From assembly GCA_963717125.1 (NCBI GenBank), contig CAVQVG010000005.1, positions 122,123 to 186,122 on the forward strand: DNA of 64,000 nt, read 5' to 3'. A model generated the notes under the pieces. It was not told the DNA's origin. It saw nothing but the letters and a program-made list of their open reading frames with translations, and did not search any database. The translations under genes and the position numbers were made by a program. Source of the stretch: RYN-230 sp963717125. GTDB taxonomy: Bacteria > Actinomycetota > Actinomycetes > Streptosporangiales > Streptosporangiaceae. Below, in pieces: positions 43,942-52,728 of this stretch. Position 1 is the first letter of the stretch. Every line of letters starts with the position of its first letter.

Positions 43942-44415
43942 ATGAATATTTCGGGCGAGTCAGCAGAACGCGCACTGGCGACGGAGGTGTCGGCGGCGCT
44001 AGAGCGCCTCATCGGGTTGTTCCGGTCGCTGAGCCCGCCGAGCGGGCTGTCGCTGACGGCAACGTTGACGCTGGCGACCCTGGAGCGATCCGGGCCGTGC
44101 CGCCTCACCTCGCTGGCGGCGTTGCAGGGGGTGACCCAGCCGGCCATGACCCAGGTGGTCGCTCGCCTGCAGGACGCGGGCCTGGCCGACCGGGCCGCTG
44201 ACCCCGGTGACGGCCGGGTCGTGCAGGTCGCCATCACCGGGGAGGGGTCGGCGTTTGTGGCCCGCCGCCGGGCCGTGCGGGCCGAACGGCTCGCCGGATT
44301 GCTCGCCCAGCTGAGCCGGGACGAGCGGGCCGCGCTGGCCGCGGCCCTGCCCGCCATCGAGGCCCTCGCCAGCACCCGCCCCGGCCCGCTGGCCCCCGCC
44401 GACCAGCTCACCTAA
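43942..44415 (+). CDS. MarR-family transcriptional regulator
   Basis: 157 residues with the winged helix RLTSLAALQGVTQPAMTQVV then RLQDAGLADRAADPGDGRVV, the beta-wing of MarR. Dimerisation helices flank it. The promoter region (catatgatataaacttctt) is A/T-rich. The MFS exporter gene starts 48 bases after its stop, so it probably represses an export operon. Confidence 0.9.
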   Translation: MNISGESAERALATEVSAALERLIGLFRSLSPPSGLSLTATLTLATLERSGPCRLTSLAALQGVTQPAMTQVVARLQDAGLADRAADPGDGRVVQVAITGEGSAFVARRRAVRAERLAGLLAQLSRDERAALAAALPAIEALASTRPGPLAPADQLT

Positions 44416-44462
44416 CAGGACCACAGCCGGGACCGACCAGCTATCCAGGAATGGAGAACTTG

Positions 44463-46237
44463 ATGCGTGGCAGTTCCGCGGGCTCGGCCGCGAGCCCGTT
44501 CAGGCAGCCGAGAGCCGTCTTCGCCGTCGCGTTCGCGTGCGTCGTGTCGTTCATGGGCATCGGCCTGGTCGACCCGATCCTGCCCGCGATCTCCCATCAG
44601 CTGCACGCCTCGCCGAGCGAGGTGACGCTGCTGTTCACCAGCTACCTGGTCGTCACCGCGGTGGCCATGCTGATCACCAACTGGGTGTCCAGCCGGCTGG
44701 GCGCCAAGAACACGCTGATCGCCGGCCTCATCCTGATCGTGGTCTTCAGCGCGGCGGCCGGCGCCTCCCCGTCCATCAACGGCATCATCGGCTTCCGGGC
44801 CGGCTGGGGCGTGGGCAACGCGCTGTTCATCGCCACCTCGCTGGCCGTCATCGTCGCCTCGGCCAGCGGCGGGTTCGCCGGCGCCATCGTCCTGTACGAG
44901 ACCGCGCTGGGCATCGGCATCGCTATCGGCCCGCTGCTGGGCGGCACCCTGGGCAACATCAGCTGGCGCGGCCCGTTCTACGGCGTGGCGGTCCTGATGG
45001 CCATCGCGCTGATCGCCACCGTCGTGCTGGTCGAGCGCACCCCCAAACCCGCCCGCAAAACCAGCCTGTCGGCACCGCTGCGCGCGCTGCGCCACCGCGG
45101 CCTGCTCACCATGTCGCTGACCGCGCTCTGCTACAACTGGGGATTCTTCACCGTCCTCGGCTACGCGCCGTTCCCCATGAACCTCAGCCCGATCAAGCTT
45201 GGGCTGGTCTTCTTCGGCTGGGGGCTGCTGGTCGCCATCTTCGCCGTGTTCGGCGCGCCCCGCCTGCAGGAACGGTTCGGCATCGCCCGGACCATGTACG
45301 CCAACCTGGCCGCCTTCGCCATCATCGTGCTGATCATCGCGACCTGGACGACCGACCGCGCCGTGCTCATCCCCGCCGTCATCGCCTCCGGCATCTTCAT
45401 CGGCGTCAACAACACCATCACCACCCAGGCCGTGATGACCGTCTCCCCGGTCGATCGCCCGGTCGCCTCGTCGGCCTACGGCTTCGTCCGGTTCATCGGC
45501 GGCGGCCTGGCCCCCTTCGCCGCCGGCCTGTCCTGGCCGCAGGCATCCATGTCCCGTTCTTCATCGCCGCGGCCGCGATCGTCGCTGGGATCGGCATCCT
45601 GTCCACCAGCCACCGCCTGCTCACCGACGCCGAACGAGTCCAGGCCGAGCAGGTCGCCCCGTCCCGGCCGACCGGGCCAGCCGCCCCGGCACCGGTGCTG
45701 GTCCCGGTCGACGGCAACGGGAACTCCCCGGCCAGCCATCCGCCGGTGGGCGTTATTCTCGCCGCGATTGACAACTCACCCGTCGCCAGCCTGGTCACCC
45801 AGGCCGCCGCGACACTGGCGGCCGCCGACGACCGCGTCGTCCACGTGGTGCACGCCCAGGAAGGCGCCACGGCCGGCGACGTGGGGACGGACGCCGAGGA
45901 CCTGGACGCCGCCCGGGCCGTGGTCCGGACCCACCTCGACCGGCTCGCCGCCCATCACATCCCCGCCGACGGCCAGGTCCTGCTGCACGCCGCCGACCAC
46001 GGCGCCGCCGGCCGGATGATCGCGGAATACGCCAGCACCATCGGGGCCGCCACCATCGTCATCGGTGCCCCCACCCACGGCGGCCTGCCCGCCCTCATGG
46101 ACGCCAGTGCCAGTCAGGAACTCTGGCGGCATACCCGCAGCAACATCATGATCATCAACCCGGACGCCCCCCGGACACCGGCCGCAGCCGAGAGCTTGCC
46201 CCATCCCGCCGCAGATCCAGAACGAGAGGCGAGCTAA
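44463..46237 (+). pseudogene. MFS exporter fused to a universal-stress (USP) domain, one frameshift
   Basis: ATG 44463 has GGAG at 6-base spacing. The first 360 codons give a normal 12-helix MFS protein: FMGIGLVDPILPAISHQLHA, then motif A-like NWVSSRLGAKNTLIAG. Near 45535 the frame ends in Ser/Arg-rich nonsense. The next frame picks up exactly with HVPFFIAAAAIVAGIGILST, a linker, and a USP domain (VILAAIDNSPVASLVTQAAA, then GAATIVIGAPTHGGLPALMD) to 46237. A one-base loss at tcctggccgc explains it. MFS-USP fusions exist in actinobacteria. It could be inactive or a sequence error. Confidence 0.8.
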
Positions 46238-46389
46238 TCAGGCGCTACCTAGTACTGATCGCCTCCGCTCTGGCCGGCTGTATCTACGGCTCAGTCCACG
46301 AAGGCGCTCGCCGTCTTGGTCTTGACGTCGCATGGGCATGCCGGGCGGAGATCGAGGAGATGTCCGACTTTCTGGAGGGGCCAACTTGA
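46238..46389 (+). CDS. Possible small membrane peptide between two transporters
   Basis: An open frame directly after the MFS stop reads IRRYLVLIASALAGCIYGSV and ends with CRAEIEEMSDFLEGPT at 46389. It looks protein-like (one hydrophobic helix, charged tail) but has no ATG, GTG or TTG start, only ATC/CTA/CTG codons. It may be a remnant of a larger gene or an unusually initiated peptide. Confidence 0.22.
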
Positions 46390-46414
46390 TGACTGCGGCG
46401 CTCGGAGTGGGCTG

Positions 46415-47347
46415 ATGGAAAAAGCGATCCTGCTAGCTCTCGCCGCGAGTTTCTGCACGGCCACGGCCTCGGTGTGCCAGCGCGTCGGCGCCAGGAGCAA
46501 CCAGGTCACGGGCTTTGACGTCTGGCTCGTGTTCCGGCTGGCCCGCCGGCCGGTCTGGCTGCTCGGCCTGGCCAGCATGATCCTCGGGTTCGTCTTCCAG
46601 ATCAGCGCGCTGCGCTACGGGCCGCTCGCCCTGGTCCAGCCCATCCTCGCTGTCGAACTGCTCTTCGTCTTCGCCTACATGGCCGTCATCAGCCGACGGG
46701 TGAAAGTGAAGCGGCGTGACTGGCTCGCCGCGGTCGCCATGTCCGCCGGAATCGGCCTGTTCCTCCGCCTGGCGTCGCCTTCGGGGGGACGGCTGCACGC
46801 GCCGGGCGCCTGGTGGTGGCTGGCCGGCCTGTCCACCCTCGCGATCGTGCTCCTCGCCCTGGTCCTGGCCATCGGGCCGGGTCACCGCCCCGGTACGTCC
46901 CAGGCCCGCCGGGCGGCGGAACTCGGGGCCGCCACCGGGATCTCCTGGGGATTCGTGGCCGCGGTGATCAAGGAACTCAGCTCGCACCTCGGCGACGGCA
47001 TCGGCGCTATCTTCGCGAACTGGTCCCCCTATGTCCTCATCGCCGTCGGCACGGCGACGATGCTGCTGGCCTCCCACGCACTGGCCGCCGGCCCACTCGC
47101 CGCTTCGCAGCCCGGATTCACGATCCTCGACCCATTCTCGGCCAGCCTGCTCGGAGTCTTCCTGTTCAGCGAGCACATCCAGGCCGGGGCCCTGGACCTC
47201 GCGGGTGAGGCGGTGGCACTGACCATCGTCATCGCCGGCGCCACGGCCCTCAGCCACAGCCACCTCATCATCGGCGAGGACGAAACGCCACCCGGGCGGC
47301 CCGCCGGATACCCGCCGCACGGCCACGGGGAACAGGCCTGCCGGTGA
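46415..47347 (+). CDS. EamA-like DMT-superfamily transporter
   Basis: About 310 residues from ATG 46415 after GGAG. Nine or ten hydrophobic helices in two EamA-like halves (LLALAASFCTATASVCQRVG ... LRYGPLALVQPILAVELLFV; the second half has LLASHALAAGPLAASQPGFT). This matches the actinobacterial DMT family with a duplicated EamA domain. Substrate unknown. It is the last intact chromosomal gene before the integrated element. Confidence 0.83.
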   Translation: MEKAILLALAASFCTATASVCQRVGARSNQVTGFDVWLVFRLARRPVWLLGLASMILGFVFQISALRYGPLALVQPILAVELLFVFAYMAVISRRVKVKRRDWLAAVAMSAGIGLFLRLASPSGGRLHAPGAWWWLAGLSTLAIVLLALVLAIGPGHRPGTSQARRAAELGAATGISWGFVAAVIKELSSHLGDGIGAIFANWSPYVLIAVGTATMLLASHALAAGPLAASQPGFTILDPFSASLLGVFLFSEHIQAGALDLAGEAVALTIVIAGATALSHSHLIIGEDETPPGRPAGYPPHGHGEQACR

Positions 47348-47543
47348 CCATGCGCAAGCACGACCCAGCGATTACCTCCGCCCCATCCCAGCTGGCAGCC
47401 CGTCCGGATTGGAACGCAGGAACCTGGGCGGCCAACTGAGGCACGTCGATGACCGCCACGCCCCAGAGGATGTCGAGATCGACCTCGAAGTAACCGTGCA
47501 CGGCCCGGTTGCGTGTCACGATGATCTGGCCGCTCGTCGTCAC
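47268..47543 (-). pseudogene. HepT-like (DUF86) RNase toxin relic
   Basis: The frame contains IVTRNRAVHGYFEVDLDILW then DVPQLAAQVPA, the C-terminal HEPN signature of HepT (RNxxxHGYFxVD). The N-terminal two-thirds is missing, and the frame beyond about 47400 runs antisense into the transporter gene. HepT toxins are neutralised by MntA nucleotidyltransferases; the relic of one lies just upstream. Confidence 0.6.
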
Positions 47544-47546
47544 GCC

Positions 47547-47666
47547 TCACAGGGCGACGGCCTCCCGTAGCACGCGGTCGCGGATCCGGAGCTTCAGCCC
47601 ACCCGGCGTCGCCACCTGGGTCATCACGCACAGTTCGTCCTCGATGCCGAGGGCGAACCCGGCCAT
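47547..47666 (-). pseudogene. MntA-like antitoxin nucleotidyltransferase C-terminal relic
   Basis: 39 residues with TPGGLKLRIRDRVLREAVAL, the usual end of MNT-type antitoxins. It begins one base from the att site, where the coding sequence is cut. With the HepT remnant 3 bases downstream, this is a broken MntA/HepT pair at the left junction of the element. Confidence 0.5.
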
Positions 47667-47694
47667 ATTGAACCAGTGACCTCTTCGGTGTCAA
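47667..47694 (+). other. attL: tRNA-Val 3'-half remnant
   Basis: Positions 47667-47694 match 63859-63886 at 27 of 28 bases (t for g at the 18th). The block corresponds to the anticodon loop, variable loop and T-arm of tRNA-Val. Beyond it to the left the acceptor arm is not preserved; only gggcga recurs, 3 bases out of register. Confidence 0.8.
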
Positions 47695-47752
47695 GCCCTG
47701 GTTTGGGAACCCGGCTGTCATCTGATCCGTAGGAGGCAACCGGACGTTCCTT

Positions 47753-48495
47753 ATGGCACTATACCAGTGGGCATGGGACGAGCATGCGGGCGAAGTCAGT
47801 CGGTCGTTTGATGAGTGGAGGCTAGTTGATAAGGATATCCGCGCGTTCTTCAACCTCACCACCAATTGGGCTGACCGCAGATATATAGAGATATGGGACG
47901 AGTCGCAGTCCGAAACAGACATCTCAACGGACATCGACGATTCCCAACACGACGAAATTCCCGCATCCTTCGAGGATAGGGTTGAAGGACTTTGGCCTTA
48001 TGATTACCAGTGGATACTACGTGCTGCCGTTATAAGAGACGCAGTTACCGCCTTTGAAGTCTACCTGGAAAACAGTCTGGACGAGGTGCTTGCCCGGAGA
48101 CTGCGGGCAAGAGTTAAAGATCACCCGACAGATCTCCTAGTTGGGACACGCTAGTCAGAGGGCATGCACTGATTGAAGCAAATGCTTCGACCGAGCGTGT
48201 GCGACACATTCGCGCCCTCCGCCACATACTCACTCATCAGCGTGGGGAACTACGAACTCAGGAAATGCGCGCTAGGTTCGCTGCTGATCATGTGCTTGCC
48301 GTGGACGCGGATACAGATGAAGAAATTTGGGATCGCGCCTACGTCGGTGGGAAGGTCCAGCTTCCCCGCGCAATAGTGGACGCCGTTCTAGACGACCTGG
48401 GCAAGACTGTCCGTGAAGTTGACGGCAGGGTCTGGGGGCTGTGGCATGGGGCGGTGCCGTGGCACCTAGACTGGACAAGCTTAAGAGTCAAATGA
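47753..48495 (+). pseudogene. HEPN-like RNase gene with one frameshift
   Basis: The first frame (47753-48154) is acidic and helical and ends RAAVIRDAVTAFEVYLENSL ... RVKDHPTDLLVGTR-stop. A -1 change continues as GHALIEANASTERVRHIRAL, then RHILTHQRGELRTQEMRARF to 48495. RHILTH is a HEPN ribonuclease motif (R-x4-H). Lower GC than the chromosome marks it as cargo. HEPN proteins often act as toxins or anti-phage RNases. The two pieces appear to be one gene of about 245 codons. Confidence 0.55.
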
Positions 48496-48806
48496 ATGAG
48501 CAGTAAGGCCGTTCCTAAATAATTTTCGACCATGCCACTTAACCCGAATGCTTTGAACGCAAGGCACTCAAGGGGTCCCCCGAGGAAAGCTTCCAGAAGA
48601 GCCAGCCATCGACAGGGCGACCGGTAATAGTCCTAGCTGCAGCAGACGGCGAAGAAAAAATGCGGCCCCGACCCCGTCTCTCACAACCGTTGCAGTAACT
48701 GTCCGCTCAGGGTGTCCACGACGACCTTGGTGGTGCAGCATGGTACCGCTGGGAAGCGCTCCCGATGCGATCAATTCCAAGAGTATTATCTGGCCATCAG
48801 GTCCGC
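48496..48806. other. Gene-free gap in the cargo region
   Basis: 311 bases between the HEPN-like gene and the methylase relic, both ending here. Lower GC; a possible short frame on the minus strand is not protein-like. Nothing else is supported. Confidence 0.4.
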
Positions 48807-49659
48807 CTACTGGGGATAGTTGAATAGCAATTCTTGGTTCGATACTTTGGGCTCGTAATTTGTGACAACCAAGTCCGAGCTTGTCCGATTGGCTATTGTA
48901 GGTTGATGTCTCTGCGGGTGGCGAGGAGCAGGATATGAAACTCTGAGCTGAATAGGTCCCTAGCGAAAGGAGTATCACTGTTAGTCAGGGTGACAAATAC
49001 CCCCCTTTTGCTAGCACGGACCATAGCGTCACGCAGGCGCACATGGTCATGCTCGCCAAACTGGTTGGGTGTGTATCTCTTAAAGTCTGCCCAACCCCCA
49101 AGCGGAACGTATGGCGGATCAAGGTAGACCCAATCCCCCGGCTCGGCTTTGTCGATTGAATCTTCAAAGTCACATATTACCAGTTGTGCAGCGTTAAGAG
49201 CCTTGGAAGCCCAAAGGAGAGTTTCGCGATTATAGTACGGACGATCATAAGCTCCATACGGGGTGTTGAACTGACCACGACGATTTACCCGCCAAAGACC
49301 CCGAAAGCTAGTCTTATTCAGATAGATCACTCTCGCTCCGCGCTCGCAGGACGATAGTGATCCCGGATCCTGTCGTCGGACCTGTTCAAAGTACTCGGGA
49401 GTGTTGGGCATACCGTAAGTGACCCAATGACTGCATGCGGGTCCCTGGCGACGATCTGAAAGCACGTCATCAGCTCATCGTTGGCGTCGCTCAGCACCGC
49501 TCTCCGGGGAGCCAGCTCGAAGAACACTGCTCCACTGCCCAGGAATGGCTCCCGGTAGATGCCGGAGTACTCAGGGGCTAGGGAGACCAAGGTTGCGGCG
49601 TACCGGGTCTTGCCACCTGCCCACTTGAGGAAGCTCTTCTCACGCGGCATGAGACCCAC
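48807..49659 (-). pseudogene. D12-class (Dam-like) N6-adenine methyltransferase, frameshifted
   Basis: From ATG 49659: FLKWAGGKTRYAATLVSLAP and EPFLGSGAVFFEL (SAM motif I), then a frame loss near 49400. The next frame has YLNKTSFRGLWRVNRRGQFN, WVYLDPPYVPLGG (catalytic DPPY) and KRGVFVTLTNSD, and stops at 48893. A third frame then gives NRTSSDLVVTNYEP to 48807, the expected C terminus. The family methylates adenine within short sites, often GATC. At least two deletions inactivate it as written. Confidence 0.8.
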
Positions 49660-49719
49660 GCGACATGAGACTCATAGGCTGTAGACCTATTGGATGCATC
49701 CCACCAGGCTACAGGGCTT

Positions 49720-49939
49720 GTGGCAGACGACGAAGCACTAACGGCTTTCGGGGGGCGTGTCCGAGCGGCCAGGGAGGCCAAGGGGCTGTCCAGGAAGCAC
49801 TGGCAGACCTCGCAGGTCTTCATCGGACCTATGTCGGGAGCGTAGAGGGCTACGGAACGTAAGCCTTACGAACATCCTCAAGCTGGCACGGGCGCTGGCT
49901 GTACGCCCTGGGGAACTCCTCGACGGGCTCGAGGCATGA
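49720..49939 (+). pseudogene. Small XRE controller protein of the R-M system, frameshifted twice
   Basis: Three frames join to a typical 70-residue C protein: VRAAREAKGLS, then EALADLAGLHRTYVGSVE, then NVSLTNILKLARALAVRPGE, ending LLDGLEA. This is the Cro-type HTH that times restriction after methylation. It is divergent from the methylase and overlaps the next gene by 4 bases (GCATGA). Confidence 0.7.
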
Positions 49940-50752
49940 AGCGGGCAGACGGGTTCGCCGACGCCAGGTGGGATGACCCATTCTGGCATGTCGTACGAAT
50001 GCTGGTAGATGAGACGCGGGGCCACATTCTGGCCGAGCCAAAAATCTTGCCAAGTCTCGAAGCAGCCGGAACCCCGGCTAGCCGCGGGCTCGTACGGTAC
50101 CTCGCGAGCAGGCCAGAAATGGTCCCACGACTGGCCGAGTACACACGGTTCCGTGACGAGGCATGCGGCACCTGCTCATGCAAGCCAGAACAGAAGACGA
50201 GGCACTAGCTGATTTCGCCAATATATCCAGTGAAGTGGTCGCAAAATACGGAACACAATCGGGGGATCATCATCAATCATCTAAAGTCATGGTCAAGACC
50301 ATCGAGGTCTTGACTCGTGCGATCTGCCTTGAGCATGGCCTTCAAGTGGATGTTGATCCCCAGAAGCGAGCAACCATCATATCGGACGATCATATCTGGG
50401 TGTCGCCACGCCGCCTCGACGGCGCCTTGCCCCCACTGCTCAACCCTGTGGGACTCTGGAGATAAAAGAATACTGGGGTGGGACAGCCGGCGGCAGCAAG
50501 ATGAGCGACGCGATCTACGAATGCCAGCTTGTCGGCCAAGAACTTCGCGCGTCCGAACATAAATACGGATTGCACACTTATCACTACGCGATACTTGATG
50601 GAGCGCAGCAATGGAGCCACCGAAAATCTGACCTTCGGCGGGCTGTAGACCTGCTATGTGCGGGCCTGCTTGACGAGTTGCTCGTGGGACGGGAAGTCCT
50701 CACTGAGTGGCCGCGAATCGTTTCCGAAATGACAGACTTGGTCAGTAGGTAA
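49936..50752 (+). pseudogene. Type II restriction endonuclease relic
   Basis: Frame 1 (from ATG 49936) reads WDDPFWHVVRMLVDETRGHI and RGLVRYLASRPEMVPRLAEY. Frame 2 continues with ADFANISSEVVAKYGTQSGD. Frame 3 resumes as LWEIKEYWGGTAGGSKMSDA, where ExK is the likely PD-(D/E)xK catalytic pair, and ends RRAVDLLCAGLLDELLVGRE at 50752. The family resembles orphan restriction endonucleases seen beside Dam-like methylases. Single-base losses near 50165 and 50460 break it. Confidence 0.68.
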
Positions 50753-50898
50753 CCCTCTAAGTCCACGACCTACCCAACCAGGGCCCGGAGGTGGGTGGCC
50801 ACCAACTGGACAATCGGGAGCGAGGTTGACGGACTCTGCGCTGGACTTGGCCAATGTCCGTGGATGAGCCTCCTTGATCAGCGTGCCTACGGCGGGTG

Positions 50899-50977
50899 GC
50901 CCGGCGTGCGCCGGGCGGGCCTCTTGAGGCAGAGCCCGGCGCTGACGCCGGGCCAGCGGCGCCGCTTGCGGCGCCGC
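50899..50977. other. Three consecutive GC-rich hairpins
   Basis: gcccggcg-tg-cgccgggc (50899-50916) and gcccggcg-ctga-cgccgggc (50934-50953) have the same 8-bp arms. gcggcgccgc-tt-gcggcgccgc follows at 50956-50977. They could be strong terminators or structured DNA for replication or transfer. The 425-bp gap has no supported gene. Confidence 0.6.
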
Positions 50978-51010
50978 CTTGATCAGATATGGCTCAATTC
51001 GGCAGTGACG

Positions 51011-51040
51011 GCCGAACGCGGCCGAACGCGGCCGAACGCG
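51011..51040 (+). repeat. 10-bp direct repeat, three exact copies
   Basis: gccgaacgcg occurs three times head to tail with exact 10-bp period, about one helical turn, 33 bases right of the hairpin cluster. This is the kind of array bound by replication or transfer proteins. Confidence 0.85.
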
Positions 51041-51176
51041 AGGGATGTTTCTGACCTTGGCTGATACCCTCGACATGCAACTCCTCGGCCGTAGACGTCG
51101 GCCTACATCGGATGTCCAGGTTAAAGCTAACGGGTGAGCTGGTGGGCTTTGCGGTCACTTTAAAGCGTGCAGGTCT

Positions 51177-51803
51177 CTAGTTATCTGACGACGATGGTTG
51201 GATTCCAAGGTATTTTTCAATTGCACTTACAAGGCCGGGTGCTTGAGGGTCTGGATTATCCTTAAGGTAACCTAGTGCATGAGCCAAGCTTAGCTTTTCC
51301 TCTCCTATATATCCTACTCCCAGAGGATTAGAGAACATATGGACACGATAATTCCAGTGACCCTCAAGTGGCATCTCTAGTTGTGGGCCTTGAGTTAGGC
51401 GTTTTAGGATGGCGAGGGCCATCTCGCAGCCGTCCATCCAGTTCCTGTACGTCATTTCCCACATATCTACACCGAATTTATCGGACTCACCTTGATAAGT
51501 CTTTCCTCGTTCGCCATGGGCTCCTTCGTACCAGTCCAAGAGTATGCCATCAGTTTTTGCGGTATTCAGAGAGCTTGCCAGCTCGCCCTTGCCGAGTTCT
51601 GCCTGGGATTCTCGCCAGAGAACACGGAGTCTTAGATGATCTACATGGTCGGGCTTCGGATGTGTGTACATGGAGTAAAACCATGATTTCCAGTAGCCAG
51701 TGAGCGTGTCGTGAACAAGTGGATCGATATTTTGTATTGCAAGTTGTATTGGATTCCGAGGAGGAGCTGGGATGAGATTTACCTCAGTCCATTCATCAGA
51801 CAT
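51177..51803 (-). CDS. Cargo protein of unknown function
   Basis: 208 residues, rich in Trp and Tyr (YWKSWFYSMYTHPKPDHVDH, YRNWMDGCEMALAILKRLTQ). Clearly lower GC and different codon use from the flanking AICE genes, suggesting separate acquisition. No motif is recognised. The start ATG 51803 has a weak gag-type site. Confidence 0.65.
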   Translation of the reverse strand: MSDEWTEVNLIPAPPRNPIQLAIQNIDPLVHDTLTGYWKSWFYSMYTHPKPDHVDHLRLRVLWRESQAELGKGELASSLNTAKTDGILLDWYEGAHGERGKTYQGESDKFGVDMWEMTYRNWMDGCEMALAILKRLTQGPQLEMPLEGHWNYRVHMFSNPLGVGYIGEEKLSLAHALGYLKDNPDPQAPGLVSAIEKYLGIQPSSSDN

Positions 51804-52060
51804 TAATAGCCTCCGACAATTCCTGCGGACTCACGCCTAGACCAACCTGACTCTACTACGGCAGCGAGGTGCACTTGGGTGCCGCAGAACCGACACCAAC
51901 GGGAGGTCGTTCTGCGCACCCAGACTTGACCTTCCCGGGTCAAGGTGCAGGGCCCGCCGGGCAGTTGACAGGTTCAGGGCAACGCCCGAAAGTTATCCGG
52001 TCGAGCGTCGCTGACCATGCCGATATGCACTGCTTTGCGCCCAGGAGTTGCACTAGCGTC

Positions 52061-52621
52061 GTGAGCGTGACTGAGGCGGCCGGTGAGGCATCGAGCAAGT
52101 GGCGGACCTTCGGGGAGCGGGTCATCTACGAGAGCCCGGAGGTTTGGTTAGGGCAGGTGGACGTTGGGCTGCCGTCGCGTGAGCGGATCTGGCATCACGT
52201 CGTGCGGCTGCATCGGTCGGTGGCGGTTGTGCTGCTCGATGGGCAGGGACGGGTACTGCTTACCCGGCGGCATCGGTTCATCCAGGACCGGTGGGGGTGG
52301 GAGCTGCCGGGCGGCCTGGTGGACGAGGACGAGGAACCCAGCGCCGCCGCGGTGCGGGAGCTGGAGGAGCAGACGGGCTACCGGACTGGTGAGCTTGAGC
52401 ATCTGATCACGGTTCAGGCGCTGGCTGAGGTGGCGGACGCTGAGCGGGTGGTGTTCGTGGGCCGGGATGCGCAGCAGGTTGGCGAGCCGGTCAGCTCGGA
52501 GGGTATTGAGCGGGTCGAGTGGATGCCGCTGGGGTCGGTGGTTGGCCTGATCGCTGCCCGGGAAGTTTGGGACGCTACCTCGGTCGTGGGACTGTTGAGC
52601 TTCCTGGCGACGATCCGCTGA
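52061..52621 (+). CDS. Nudix hydrolase
   Basis: About 186 residues from GTG 52061 (or GTG 52067). The Nudix box is GGLVDEDEEPSAAAVRELEE followed by QTGY, matching G(x5)E(x7)REUxEExGU with all acidic residues. Upstream VVLLDGQGRVLLTRRHRF is typical of ADP-ribose pyrophosphatase-like enzymes. Nudix genes are frequent AICE cargo. It is followed by an APH-family gene on the same strand. Confidence 0.88.
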   Translation: MSVTEAAGEASSKWRTFGERVIYESPEVWLGQVDVGLPSRERIWHHVVRLHRSVAVVLLDGQGRVLLTRRHRFIQDRWGWELPGGLVDEDEEPSAAAVRELEEQTGYRTGELEHLITVQALAEVADAERVVFVGRDAQQVGEPVSSEGIERVEWMPLGSVVGLIAAREVWDATSVVGLLSFLATIR

Positions 52622-52728
52622 CCTGCCGCTGGCACGGTCCCGGTGGGGCTCAGGAACGTTCGGCATCGTGGATTTGATTGCTTGAGCGCTCGGCCAGTCA
52701 GGTGTCGGAGACTGTTACCGTCTGATGC

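Noticed and set aside
50795..51064. 89-codon frame over the hairpin cluster
   Set aside because: Basic, repetitive product created by hairpins and direct repeats; no ribosome-binding site.
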